Positions 52,910 to 62,006 of a stretch of DNA of 64,000 bases are shown piece after piece. The translations under genes and the position numbers were made by a program. Location: positions 186,001 through 250,000 of the forward strand of contig NZ_BMRE01000002.1 of the NCBI RefSeq assembly GCF_014648475.1, written 5' to 3'. The first letter of the stretch is position 1. Each line of letters begins with the position of its first letter. The stretch is from Lentzea flava. GTDB taxonomy: Bacteria; Actinomycetota; Actinomycetes; Mycobacteriales; Pseudonocardiaceae. Below the pieces are notes generated by a model. It ran no database searches, had not been told where the DNA came from, and worked only from the letters and a program-made list of their open reading frames with translations.

Positions 52910-54315
52910 GCGGAGATCTCCTGCACGGCGAGTGCCATCACCTGGTCCTGGGTTGCGCCCTTCGGCAGCTCACCGGCCACTCGGCCGTGTGCCATCACGA
53001 CGACGCGGTCGCTCATTCCGATCACCTCGGGCAGGTCGCTGGACACGAGCAGCACGGCCCGTCCCTGCGCGGTCATGCGGTTGATGAGCTCGTAGATCTC
53101 GACCTTGGCGCCGACGTCGACGCCGCGCGTGGGCTCGTCGAGGATCAGCACCTTCGGGTCGGCCAGCAGCCACTTGCCGATGACGACCTTCTGCTGGTTG
53201 CCGCCGGACAGTTCCTTCACGGGCTGATCGACGCGGCCCTTGATCCGGAGCTTGCCCGCGATGTCGGTCAGGCGCTTGGAGTCGCGGTTCGCCAGCGTGG
53301 CCAGTTCGAGGTTCTGCCCGACGGACGCGGTCAGCACGAGACCCTGGCCCTTGCGGTCCTCCGGGACCAGGCCGAGCCCTGCCTTGATGGCGGCCTGGAC
53401 GTTGTTGCGGGGCAACGGCTTCCCGTCGACCTCGACCGTGCCGTAGTCGTAGTCGTCCACGCCGAACGCCGCCCGCGCGACCTCGGTGCGGCCAGCGCCG
53501 ACGAGACCGGCGACGCCGACGACCTCGCCCGCGCGGACCTCGATGTTGATGTCGCGGAAGACGCCGCGCCTGGTGAAGTTCGAGATGCGCAGGAGCGGCT
53601 GGCCCGGACGCTTGCGGGCACGCGGGTACTGCTCCTCGATGGGGCGGCCGACCATCAGCTCGATCATGTGCTGAGTGGTGGCCTTCGGCCCGAGGACGCC
53701 GACGCTGCGCCCGTCGCGCAGGACCGTGATGCGGTCGGCGATGCGCTGGATCTCGTCGAGGTGGTGGGTGATGAAGACGAGACCCACGCCGTTCTCGCGC
53801 AGCTGAGCCATGATCTCCAGCAGCCGGTCGGTCTCGGTGTCGGTGAGGACCGCGGTCGGCTCGTCGAGGATCAGCACGCCGGCGTTCTTGTCGAGCGCGC
53901 GAGCGATCTCGATCATCTGCTGCTGGGCGATGCCGAGGTCTTTGACCTTGGCGTTCGGGTCGACGTTCAGACCTACCCGCTCGAGCAGCTTGGGGGCGCG
54001 GCGGCGCATCTCGGCCCGGTCGACGAAGCCGAATTTCTTCGGCAACCGGTTGAGGAACAGGTTCTCCGCGACGCTGAGCTCGGGGACCAGCGCGAGCTCC
54101 TGGTGGATGACGGCGAGGCTGGCCTTGCCCTCGATCGTGCCTTCGTCGTGGCTGTGGATGCCCGCGAGCACCTTGACCAAAGTGGACTTTCCCGCACCGT
54201 TCTCGCCGAGCAGCACGTGGACCTCACCGGCGTTGATGTCGAGGTCGACCCCGTCCAACGCCCTGGTCGTGCCGAACTGCTTGGTGATGCCACGGGCGGT
54301 GATGAGCGTCTTCAC
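52906..54315 (-). CDS. rbsA: Ribose-type ABC transporter ATP-binding protein (two domains)
   Basis: A 469-residue double ATPase. First domain: Walker A GENGAGKST, signature-like IAQQQMIEIARAL, Walker B VLILDEPTAVL. Second domain: the degenerate Walker A GLVGAGRTE usual for RbsA, signature LSGGNQQKV and LILDEPTRGVD. I chose the GTG at 54315, which overlaps the lacI stop as GTGA; upstream frame shadows lacI. Confidence 0.95.
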   Translation of the reverse strand: MKTLITARGITKQFGTTRALDGVDLDINAGEVHVLLGENGAGKSTLVKVLAGIHSHDEGTIEGKASLAVIHQELALVPELSVAENLFLNRLPKKFGFVDRAEMRRRAPKLLERVGLNVDPNAKVKDLGIAQQQMIEIARALDKNAGVLILDEPTAVLTDTETDRLLEIMAQLRENGVGLVFITHHLDEIQRIADRITVLRDGRSVGVLGPKATTQHMIELMVGRPIEEQYPRARKRPGQPLLRISNFTRRGVFRDINIEVRAGEVVGVAGLVGAGRTEVARAAFGVDDYDYGTVEVDGKPLPRNNVQAAIKAGLGLVPEDRKGQGLVLTASVGQNLELATLANRDSKRLTDIAGKLRIKGRVDQPVKELSGGNQQKVVIGKWLLADPKVLILDEPTRGVDVGAKVEIYELINRMTAQGRAVLLVSSDLPEVIGMSDRVVVMAHGRVAGELPKGATQDQVMALAVQEISA

Positions 54316-55286
54316 AGCTCGGCCTCCCCGCACGAACCGCGCAGCACGAGCTTCGCGGTGAGGCGGACGTCGTCGGGCTGCTGGCCGTTGATCAGGGCCA
54401 GCAGGCTGCGGGCGGCGGCACGGCCCATCTCCACGGTCGGCTGGGCGATGACCGTGATCGGCGGGTCGAGCAGCGGGAACCACGGCTGGTCGTCGAACAC
54501 CGCGAGCGCGATGTCGTGCGGGATCTGCAGGCCACGGGCCCTGATCTCGCCCAACGCGCCGAGGCCCATCAGGTTGTCCATGACGACCAGCGCGGTGGCG
54601 CCGTCGTCGATCAGCCTCGCGGCGGCCTGGCTGCCGCTCTCCTGGCGGAAGTCGCCGTGCACGATCTGCGCCACGCCACCGAGCACGGCGGTGAGCACGT
54701 CGGTTCGTTCTCTTCCAGTGGAGGTGTTCGGCGGTCCCGCGATCACACCGATGCGGGAGTGGCCGGCGCCGACGAGCCGCCGGGCGAGCGCGGTCAATGC
54801 CTCGCTGCCGTCGGCGCGGACGACGGGGCATGTCGCGCCCCTGACCGTCCGGTCGAGCAGGACGAGCGGAACGCCACCTGCGCTCACTTCGCGAACCAGG
54901 CTCGGGTCGTCGGTCGCGGGGCACAGCAGGAGGCCGTCCACCCGGCGGTCGAGCAGGGTGCGCACGTAGGTGGCCTCCTGCTCGGCGCTCTCGTCGGCGT
55001 TCCCGATCACGACGCAGTAGCCGTGTGACCGGGCTTCGTCCTCGACCGCTCGCGCGATCTCGGCGAAGAACGGGTTCAGCAGGTCGCTGATCACCAGACC
55101 GAGGGTCTGGGTGCTGGTGGTCCGGAGGGACCGGGCCAGGGCGTTGGGCCGGTAGCCGAGTTCCTCGATCGCCGCGAGCACCCGCTCACGGGTCTCGGGG
55201 GTCGGCGCGGCATGGCCGTTCAGCACGCGCGACACGGTGGCCGTGGAGACGCCTGCGTGCTGCGCGACGTCCTTCATGGTCGTCAC
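54312..55286 (-). CDS. LacI family repressor of the ribose operon
   Basis: A 324-residue regulator. Helix-turn-helix MKDVAQHAGVSTATVSRVLN then hinge LGYRPNALARSL, followed by a ribose-binding-like effector domain. GTG at 55286 or ATG at 55277 may start it. As the first gene of the operon it likely represses its own transcription together with rbsACBK, with ribose as inducer (inference). A TAATCGATTA palindrome lies just upstream. Confidence 0.92.
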   Translation of the reverse strand: MTTMKDVAQHAGVSTATVSRVLNGHAAPTPETRERVLAAIEELGYRPNALARSLRTTSTQTLGLVISDLLNPFFAEIARAVEDEARSHGYCVVIGNADESAEQEATYVRTLLDRRVDGLLLCPATDDPSLVREVSAGGVPLVLLDRTVRGATCPVVRADGSEALTALARRLVGAGHSRIGVIAGPPNTSTGRERTDVLTAVLGGVAQIVHGDFRQESGSQAAARLIDDGATALVVMDNLMGLGALGEIRARGLQIPHDIALAVFDDQPWFPLLDPPITVIAQPTVEMGRAAARSLLALINGQQPDDVRLTAKLVLRGSCGEAEL

Positions 55287-55297
55287 GAGGCCGTAGT

Positions 55298-55307
55298 TAA
55301 TCGATTA
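55298..55307. promoter_or_regulatory. Candidate LacI-type operator
   Basis: TAATCGATTA is a perfect 10-bp palindrome with the central CG usual for LacI-family operators. It lies 12 bp upstream of the lacI start, where repression of the whole operon would be expected. It is one of few AT-rich spots nearby. Confidence 0.6.
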
Positions 55308-55380
55308 CACATGGATGTAGTCAAGCCGGATGAGTAGGTGTACGGATGTCACCAGACGTGCTCTGCCTCACCCTGATCTC

Positions 55381-57168
55381 ATGAACGGACAGGACCGCCT
55401 CGGGTACGAACAGCGCCTCGCGCTGGAGCTCGCGGCCATCGGGCAGCGGCTGGTCACGATCAGCGCGGAGATGCGGGAGCACTCGGCCGCGGTCGCCCCA
55501 CCACCCGTGGCGGCTCCTCCTGTCGCGGTTCCGGCGCCACCGGTCGTGCCGCCGCCACCGGTGCAGCAGCAGTGGCCGCAGCCTCCGCCTCAACAGCCGT
55601 GGGCTCCTCCGCAGCCGCGCGAGTCGCTGTTCGAGAAGCTCGGCAAGGACGGTGCCGGGTCGAAGCTGCTGGCCTGGGTCGGTGGTGCGATCACCGTGCT
55701 CGGCTTCGTGCTGCTGCTGATCCTCGCCATCCAGCGCGGGTGGCTCGGTCCGCTGCCGCGCGTGATCGGCGGTGCGGTCTTCAGCGGTGCGCTCGTGGGC
55801 ATCGGCATCTGGCTGCACCGCAACCCGGCCGGTCGCACCGGGGCGTTCGCGCTGGCCGCCACCGGTTTCGCTGGCCTCTACCTCGACGTCATCGCCGCGA
55901 CGAGCCTCTACGAGTACCTGCCCCCGCCGGTGGGTCTCGTCGTCGGGCTCGGCGTCGCGGCCACCGGTGTCGTACTCGCGCTGCGGTGGGACTCGCAAAC
56001 GCTCGCGGTCGGTGTCGTCGCAGCGTGCGCCATCTGTGCGCCGATCTTGACCGAGGGCTTCACGGTGCTGCTGGTCGGGTTCCTGCTGGTGCTGAAGATG
56101 GCCAGCACACCGGTCCAGATCCAGCGCAACTGGCCGGGTCTCGCGATCGCCGGCGGCTTCCCGCCGATCATCGCCTCGCTGTTCACCACGGCGAACGCCA
56201 TCCCGCGCGACTACGAGTGGACGGTCGTCGGGGTCGCCGCTGCCACGACCGTCGTCGGCATCACGGTCGCACTGCTGACCATCCGGAAGCGGCCGGACGA
56301 CATCGTCGCGGTCGCGCTGGTCGCAGGCTCGGCACTGCCCGCGCTGTTCGCGACGACGCTCCTGGAGGACCCGGCCAACTCCGTGCTCGCCGGTGCGGTG
56401 GCCGCGGTGCTGCTGGCCATCTGGATGGTGCCCGACCTGCCGCGTTCGTTCACGACGGCGGCCGGGGCGACCGGCATGCTCGCGTTGTTCCAGACCACGG
56501 TGATCGCGCTCGACGGCAACGTCCGCACGGCGATCGTGCTGGCCGAGGCGGTGCTGCTCGCGTTCCTCGCGGCACGGCTCGACAAGCGCAGCGCGTTGGT
56601 GGGGTCGATCGTGTTCGGTGCCGTCGGGTTCCTGATGGCGGTCGGTCAGGCCGTGCCGATCACGTGGCTGGTCGAGGAACCGCGCTACGTCACCGTCGGC
56701 TCCGGCGACTACGCGGCAGGCCTCGTCACGGCGCTCGTGCTGGGCGTCTTCGCGGCCACCGCGCCGTGGGCCGCGTTGAAGATGCAGGTGCTGCGCGAGC
56801 CGGCCAAGCACCCGGTCCCGTGGATCGCCGCCGGGCTCGTGCTGCTCTACGGCGCGGCCGGTGCGGTGCTGTGCGCGGCGCTGCTCGTCTCGCCGGACGA
56901 GAGCGGATTCCTCTTCGGACACTCGGTGGTCACCGTGTCGTGGACGATCGCCGCGTTGTTCTTGCTGGTGAAGGGAATCAACAACAAGGCGCTGCGAATC
57001 TCCGGTCTGATCCTGGTCGGTGCGGCGGTGATCAAGCTGGTCACGTTCGACCTGGCCGCTTTGGACGGTGTCGCCCGCGTGCTGGCGTTCCTCGGCGCCG
57101 GTCTGGTGTTGTTGACCGCAGGTACCCGCTACGCCAAGTTGGTCGCCAGCGCTCGAACTCCCGAGTAG
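55381..57168 (+). CDS. DUF2339 polytopic membrane protein
   Basis: A 595-residue protein. The ATG at 55381 opens MNGQDRLGYEQRLALELAAIG, a coiled helix. A Pro/Gln-rich linker (~45-95) follows, then about fourteen or more membrane helices to the end. The order (short helix, Pro linker, many helices, GGAVFSGALVGIGIWLH) matches DUF2339, of unknown function. No ribosome-binding site precedes the ATG, so a leaderless message is likely. It stands alone after the divergent lacI operon. Confidence 0.85.
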   Translation: MNGQDRLGYEQRLALELAAIGQRLVTISAEMREHSAAVAPPPVAAPPVAVPAPPVVPPPPVQQQWPQPPPQQPWAPPQPRESLFEKLGKDGAGSKLLAWVGGAITVLGFVLLLILAIQRGWLGPLPRVIGGAVFSGALVGIGIWLHRNPAGRTGAFALAATGFAGLYLDVIAATSLYEYLPPPVGLVVGLGVAATGVVLALRWDSQTLAVGVVAACAICAPILTEGFTVLLVGFLLVLKMASTPVQIQRNWPGLAIAGGFPPIIASLFTTANAIPRDYEWTVVGVAAATTVVGITVALLTIRKRPDDIVAVALVAGSALPALFATTLLEDPANSVLAGAVAAVLLAIWMVPDLPRSFTTAAGATGMLALFQTTVIALDGNVRTAIVLAEAVLLAFLAARLDKRSALVGSIVFGAVGFLMAVGQAVPITWLVEEPRYVTVGSGDYAAGLVTALVLGVFAATAPWAALKMQVLREPAKHPVPWIAAGLVLLYGAAGAVLCAALLVSPDESGFLFGHSVVTVSWTIAALFLLVKGINNKALRISGLILVGAAVIKLVTFDLAALDGVARVLAFLGAGLVLLTAGTRYAKLVASARTPE

Positions 57169-57248
57169 TACTACGACCGGGCAAAGATTTCCCTCTGACG
57201 GGTGACGGAAGTAGATCGAAAGCACCCAGAAGTGGTCCCATCGGGCGT

Positions 57249-58322
57249 ATGGCAAAGCCACGCCTCGTGGCCGCGGTTCTAGCGCTCTCAGCGGCCATCG
57301 CGGCGATGGGTGTCGAGCAACGGCACGACTACACGACCACTTCTGCAGCGGCGGTTCCGCGCGCGTACGTGGTGGCCAAGACCGGGCTCGTCCAAGTCGT
57401 CGACACCAGGAACGGCACGGTGCTCGCGCACGCCGACACGGCGGGCCGCGCGACCGGTGTCGCCGTGTCGCCGGACGGGCAGCGGGTCTACGTGGTCAAC
57501 GGCTGGACGGGCGCGATCACCGAGGTCGACCCGAACACCGGCGCGGTGATCGACCGGCTCTTCACGCAGGTGCAGCTCTCCCACGCGGCGATGCGCCCGG
57601 ACGGAAAGCGCCTCTACGTGTCGGCGAGCGGTGGCGTGGCGGTGGTGGACCCTGAGACCTTCCAGCTGGTCGCGGCGGTCAAGGTGCCCGGCCAGCCGCA
57701 GGGTCTCGCCGTCCACCCCAACAACCAGATCCTCTACGTGGCGAACGCGCAGGACGGCACCGTCGGCCTGGTCGACACGGCGACGGCGTTCCAGACCTCG
57801 ACCGTGCAGGTCGGCGGCCTGCCGCAGTACCTGGCGATCTCACCGGACGGCAAGCGCCTCTACGTGAGCAGCATGCGGCTGGGCGAGCAGACGCCGGGCA
57901 CGCTGTCGGTGATCGACACGACGACGAACCAGGTCGTCGGCACGATGAGCGTCGGCAGGGGAGCGGGCAGCCTCGCCGTCACCCCGGACGGCGCCACCGT
58001 CTACCTGGCGCTCGCGAAGGAGGGGTCGGTCGCGGTCATCGACACGGCGACCATGACGGTCCGCGAACGCTTGCCCATCAACGCACCGAGCGTCGCCATC
58101 GCGCCGGGAGACCCGAGGGTCTTCCTCGCGACCGGCGCGACGACGACGGTCCTGGACAGCTCGAACACGGTGCTCGCCACCTACCGGATGAAGCCCGCCG
58201 ACCTGCGGGACACGAGGCCGCGCCAGTTCGACGCGGCCATGATCGCCTTCCCTCCCGGTCAGCCGACCGCGACGGGCTCGCGCACCTCGTCGTCGAAGTC
58301 GTCGTCGACCGGCTCGTCGTGA
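57249..58322 (+). CDS. Secreted YVTN-type beta-propeller protein
   Basis: A 357-residue exported protein with a signal segment (MAKPRLVAAVLALSAAIAAMG). Six or seven propeller blades follow, each with SPDGQRVYVVN-like or HPNNQILYVAN-like strands and a VIDT/VVDP turn, as in YncE-family proteins. The last ~20 residues are a Ser/Thr-rich tail (TSSSKSSSTGSS). That tail overlaps the 3' end of the convergent MMPL gene by 64 bp and may be an artefact of read-through. Ligand unknown. Confidence 0.85.
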   Translation: MAKPRLVAAVLALSAAIAAMGVEQRHDYTTTSAAAVPRAYVVAKTGLVQVVDTRNGTVLAHADTAGRATGVAVSPDGQRVYVVNGWTGAITEVDPNTGAVIDRLFTQVQLSHAAMRPDGKRLYVSASGGVAVVDPETFQLVAAVKVPGQPQGLAVHPNNQILYVANAQDGTVGLVDTATAFQTSTVQVGGLPQYLAISPDGKRLYVSSMRLGEQTPGTLSVIDTTTNQVVGTMSVGRGAGSLAVTPDGATVYLALAKEGSVAVIDTATMTVRERLPINAPSVAIAPGDPRVFLATGATTTVLDSSNTVLATYRMKPADLRDTRPRQFDAAMIAFPPGQPTATGSRTSSSKSSSTGSS

Positions 58323-60376
58323 AGCGCGAGGCGTTCCTGGATCCGCTTGAGCGGACCGGGTGACCACCACGCGGCGTTGCCGAGCAGCTTGAGCACGGCC
58401 GGCACGAGCAGCATCCGGACGACCGTGGCATCGAGCGCCAGCGCGAGGATCATGCCGACGCCGACGAACCGCATCATCGCCACCTGCGAGAACGCGAACG
58501 CACCGGTCACGACGATCAGCAGCAGCGCAGCCGACGTGATCACCCGGCCGGTCTTGGCCAGGCCGGTGGTCACCGCTTCCTCGGTCGTGGCGCCCTGCCC
58601 GCGGGCCTCGACCATCCTGCTGAGCAGGAAGACCTCGTAGTCCGTCGACAGACCGAACACGATGGCGGCCATCAGCACGACGATGCCGGACTCGAGCGGT
58701 CCCGGCGTGATGCCGAGCAGGTCGGCGCCGTGGCCCTCCTGGAAGACCCAGACCAGCACGCCGAACGTCGCGGACAACGACAGCGCGCTCATCACCACGG
58801 CCTTGATCGGCAGCACGACCGAGCCGAACGCCAGGAACATCAGGATCAGCGTGGCGCCGACCAGCAGCCCGATCATCAACGGCAGCCCGTCGGCGATGGC
58901 GTCGAGCGAGTCCGTGACGATGGCCGTGGTGCCGCCGACCAGGACCTCGGCGTTCGGCGGAGGCGTGAGCGCCCGGACGTCCTCGAGCGCCTGCTTCGAC
59001 TCGTCGCTCAGCGCGTCGTGCTCCAGCCCGGCCGAGGCGGACGTGACGCCCTTGTCCGCGCCGAGCGGCTGGACCTCGCCGATGCCCTTGACGTCCTTGA
59101 CCTTGCCCAGGAACTCCTGGACAGCCGCCTGGTCGCCACCCTTGACGACGATCTTGAGACCGGTGTTGGAGAGCGCCGAGAAGTTGTGGTTGATGTTCTC
59201 GGTGGCCACGCGCACGGCGTTGCCCTCCGGCAGCACCTTCTCGGTGACCTGTCCGAACTGGACGTTCAGGAACGGCGCGCCGAGGGCAGCGAGAACCGCG
59301 ATCAGCGGAACGGCGAACAGCAGCGGCCGCTTCATGACCTTGCCGCTCAGGCTGCGCCAGCCGCGCTCGCTCGGCTCCTTCTTGCGCCACGGCATGGCGA
59401 GCTTGTCGACCCGGTGGCCGAGCACGCCGAGCAACGCGGGCAGCAGCGTCAGCGAGACCAGCGCGGCGATCGCGACCGACGACATGCCGCCGTACGCGAG
59501 GGACTTCAGGAAGCCGTGCGGGAAGATCAGCAACCCGGCCAGCGCGATGACCAGCAGCGTCGCGGAGAACATGACGGTGCGGCCGGCACTCGCCACGGTC
59601 CGGCCCACCGCCTGTTCGGTCGTGCGCCCTGCCGCGAGCTCCTCGCGGAACCGTCCGACCATGAACAGGCCGTAGTCGATCGCCATGCCCAGGCCGAGCA
59701 GGGACGCGACGTTGACGGCGAACGAGTTGACCTCGGTGAAGATCGCGATGCCGTGCAGCACGCCGAGCGCACCCATGATCGCGAGCCCGCCGACGACCAC
59801 CGGCAGGCTGGCGGCGACGAGACCACCGAAGATGATCACGAGCAACAGCAGGACCAGCGGCAACGAGAACATCTCCGCACGCGTCAGGTCCGCCTGCGAC
59901 ATGTCGTTGATGGCCTTCTGGGTGGGCACGAGCCCACCGACCTGCTGGGTGAAGCCGTCGACGTTCAGCTGCTTCTGGATGTCCTCGAACTGCTTGATCT
60001 GCTCGTTCGAGTCACCGCTGGAGAGCGTGATGGCGACCAGCGCCTGCTGCTTGTCGTCGGACGGCACCGGCCCGACGGTCTTCAGCACGTCGTCCTTGGG
60101 GAAGCCGCTGATGTGGTCGGCGATCTTCTTGAGCTCGAGCGGGTTCGCGAAATCGCCGCGATAAATGACGATCACATCACCGTTCTGCCGCCCGAACGCC
60201 TCCTCAGCTACCTTGTCGGCCCGCGCCGCCTCGCTGGAAGGAGCCTCGTACCCACCCTGGCTGAGCTTGTCGAACACGCCCATGCCCCACACGCCGCCGA
60301 GCACGGCGAGCAGTACGGTCGCGATCAACACCACCCACCGGCGGCGATATGCGATAGAGCCCCACTTCGCGAACAT
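58259..60376 (-). CDS. MMPL family transporter
   Basis: A 705-residue RND-type exporter with two repeats of six helices. The first helix (WVVLIATVLLAVLGGVWG) is followed by an outer domain; the proton-relay-type motif LGLGMAIDYGLFMVGRFREEL and its counterpart VFGLSTDYEVFLLSRMVEA mark the two halves. Actinobacterial MMPL proteins export lipids or drugs. An acidic cytoplasmic tail (DDDFDDEVRE) ends it. Divergent from a TetR gene, its likely repressor. Confidence 0.93.
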   Translation of the reverse strand: MFAKWGSIAYRRRWVVLIATVLLAVLGGVWGMGVFDKLSQGGYEAPSSEAARADKVAEEAFGRQNGDVIVIYRGDFANPLELKKIADHISGFPKDDVLKTVGPVPSDDKQQALVAITLSSGDSNEQIKQFEDIQKQLNVDGFTQQVGGLVPTQKAINDMSQADLTRAEMFSLPLVLLLLVIIFGGLVAASLPVVVGGLAIMGALGVLHGIAIFTEVNSFAVNVASLLGLGMAIDYGLFMVGRFREELAAGRTTEQAVGRTVASAGRTVMFSATLLVIALAGLLIFPHGFLKSLAYGGMSSVAIAALVSLTLLPALLGVLGHRVDKLAMPWRKKEPSERGWRSLSGKVMKRPLLFAVPLIAVLAALGAPFLNVQFGQVTEKVLPEGNAVRVATENINHNFSALSNTGLKIVVKGGDQAAVQEFLGKVKDVKGIGEVQPLGADKGVTSASAGLEHDALSDESKQALEDVRALTPPPNAEVLVGGTTAIVTDSLDAIADGLPLMIGLLVGATLILMFLAFGSVVLPIKAVVMSALSLSATFGVLVWVFQEGHGADLLGITPGPLESGIVVLMAAIVFGLSTDYEVFLLSRMVEARGQGATTEEAVTTGLAKTGRVITSAALLLIVVTGAFAFSQVAMMRFVGVGMILALALDATVVRMLLVPAVLKLLGNAAWWSPGPLKRIQERLALHDEPVDDDFDDEVREPVAVG

Positions 60377-60413
60377 CGACGACGGCCTCCTGGGTTACCG
60401 TGCTGTAAATCCC

Positions 60414-60438
60414 GTGAACTCTTGTAAACACCGTTCAC
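60414..60438. promoter_or_regulatory. Candidate TetR operator between MMPL and tetR
   Basis: GTGAAC (60414-60419) and GTTCAC (60433-60438) form a perfect inverted repeat with a 13-bp spacer, in the 112-bp divergent promoter region. The layout fits a TetR dimer site controlling both genes; not verified. Confidence 0.45.
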
Positions 60439-60488
60439 CAAAAACCGTACGGGCGGTGGACGAGGTCTACAACCCGATGGAGTGACAT

Positions 60489-61211
60489 ATGACCGAGGCC
60501 ACTCGCCGAGAACGGCTCCGCGCAGAAACCGAGCGTGAGATTCGGCAGGCGGCCCGCGCCCTTTTGGTGGAACGCGGCCGCGACGCGGTGACCCTGCGTG
60601 CCATCGCACGCGAGCTGGGCATCACCGCGCCCGCCTTGTACCGCTACTACGACTCCCACGACGCGCTATTGCGGCAACTCTGCGACGACATCTGCGCCGA
60701 CATGGCAGCAGTCCTCTACGCGGACCTCGCCGCGGACACGTCAGGGCAGGTGGGGTGCCAGGTCAGGGCGGTGTGCCGGGGCTTCCGCCGCTGGGCGCTC
60801 GCCCATCCCCAGGAGTTCGCGCTGGTCTTCGCCTCGCCCCGCGACCCGCTGGGCGCCGACCAGTTCGGGTCGGTGTTCCTGCAGCTGGCCGGTCGGCTGA
60901 TCGCGTCGAACCTGGTCGTCAAGCACGCGGACGAGGAAGTGCCCGAAGTGCTGCACGAGGACCTGGTCAGGTTCCAACAGGTGTTGATGGACGCGGTGTC
61001 GGTGCACGGGGTGACGATCGAGGACGACGTCCTGAATCTCGGGAAGATCTACCACGTGGTGCAGTCGTGGGTGCGGCTGTACGGGCACGTGGCGCTGGAG
61101 GTGTTCGGGAGGTTCCCGTTCACGGTGAGCAACCCTGAGCCGATGTTCGACAGCATGCTCGACCAGATGTTGTCGGACATCGGGTTCCAGGAGGACGACT
61201 CGGCTCGATGA
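60489..61211 (+). CDS. TetR family transcriptional regulator
   Basis: A 240-residue regulator. The helix-turn-helix lies at ~20-66 (AARALLVERGRDAVTLRAIA, ITAPALYRYYDSHDALL). The C-terminal domain (from ~90) is of the TetR_C_13/WHG type, with WALAHPQEFALVFASP. Divergently placed to the MMPL exporter gene, which it probably represses until a ligand binds. Confidence 0.92.
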   Translation: MTEATRRERLRAETEREIRQAARALLVERGRDAVTLRAIARELGITAPALYRYYDSHDALLRQLCDDICADMAAVLYADLAADTSGQVGCQVRAVCRGFRRWALAHPQEFALVFASPRDPLGADQFGSVFLQLAGRLIASNLVVKHADEEVPEVLHEDLVRFQQVLMDAVSVHGVTIEDDVLNLGKIYHVVQSWVRLYGHVALEVFGRFPFTVSNPEPMFDSMLDQMLSDIGFQEDDSAR

Positions 61212-61244
61212 GCGGTGTAGCGCCGGTCAGGTGTTCGGCGACAT

Positions 61245-61985
61245 ATGACCATGGTCGACGCCACGGATCCGGCAGCATCTCCTGATCAACCTGACGCCCT
61301 CGAAGGGCCGGTCTCGTCGCCGGGCGGGCGGGGACAGTTCGTCCTCGATCTGCTGGACAAGGCCATCGGCCTCCAGACACCGCTGGTCCGCAAGAACATC
61401 GCCAGGGCCCGCCAGCGCAATCCGGAGGCGACACCGGCGGAGGTCGTCAGCACCCTGGAGAAGATGTACGTCAGCGCCCTGGCCAGCACAGGAGCCGCTG
61501 TCGGGGGCGCCGCGGCCGCGCCAGGTGTCGGCACCGGTATCGCGCTGGCGCTGTCGGCGGGCGAAGCACTCTCCTCGCTCGAACTGAGCGCCCTGTTCGT
61601 GCTCTCGGTCGCCGAAGTCCACGGAGTCGCGCTCGACGAGATCGAACGCCGCCGGACCCTCGTACTGGGCATCCTGCTCGGCGAGTCCGGCTCCAAGACC
61701 ATCGGCAAGGTCGCCGAGCGCACCGGCCAGCACTGGGCTCGCCAGCTCGTCAGCATGGTGCCGACGGCGACGTTGAAACAGATCAACAAGGTCCTGGGCA
61801 AGAACTTCATCACCAAGTACGGCACGAAGCAGGGGATCGTCGTGCTCGGCCGTGCTGTCCCGTTCGGCATCGGCGCGGCGATCGGCGGTGCTGCCAACGC
61901 CACCGTGGCTGCCCTGGCGGTCCGGGCCGCCCGGCGCGCGTTCGGCCCGGCGCCGGAGTTGTGGCCCGAGCCGGCGCAGCCGTAG
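61245..61985 (+). CDS. Hydrophobic protein, weakly EcsC-like
   Basis: A 246-residue protein. Residues ~75-130 form a Gly/Ala-rich hydrophobic hairpin (STGAAVGGAAAAPGVGTG, then LSSLELSALFVLSVAEVHG). A second hydrophobic part (VPFGIGAAIGGAANATVAAL) lies near 205-230. The order of a hydrophobic hairpin, a basic mid-part and VPxxIGAxIGGAxN recalls EcsC-family proteins, but I cannot be sure. No enzyme motif is seen. The ATG at 61245 follows the tetR stop by 33 bp. Confidence 0.6.
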   Translation: MTMVDATDPAASPDQPDALEGPVSSPGGRGQFVLDLLDKAIGLQTPLVRKNIARARQRNPEATPAEVVSTLEKMYVSALASTGAAVGGAAAAPGVGTGIALALSAGEALSSLELSALFVLSVAEVHGVALDEIERRRTLVLGILLGESGSKTIGKVAERTGQHWARQLVSMVPTATLKQINKVLGKNFITKYGTKQGIVVLGRAVPFGIGAAIGGAANATVAALAVRAARRAFGPAPELWPEPAQP

Positions 61986-62006
61986 CCGCGCCGGCTCGTC
62001 TCGGTG

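Noticed and set aside
55321-57261. A 646-codon minus-strand frame opposite the DUF2339 gene
   Set aside because: Charge-rich shadow frame; the plus strand encodes clear membrane helices.
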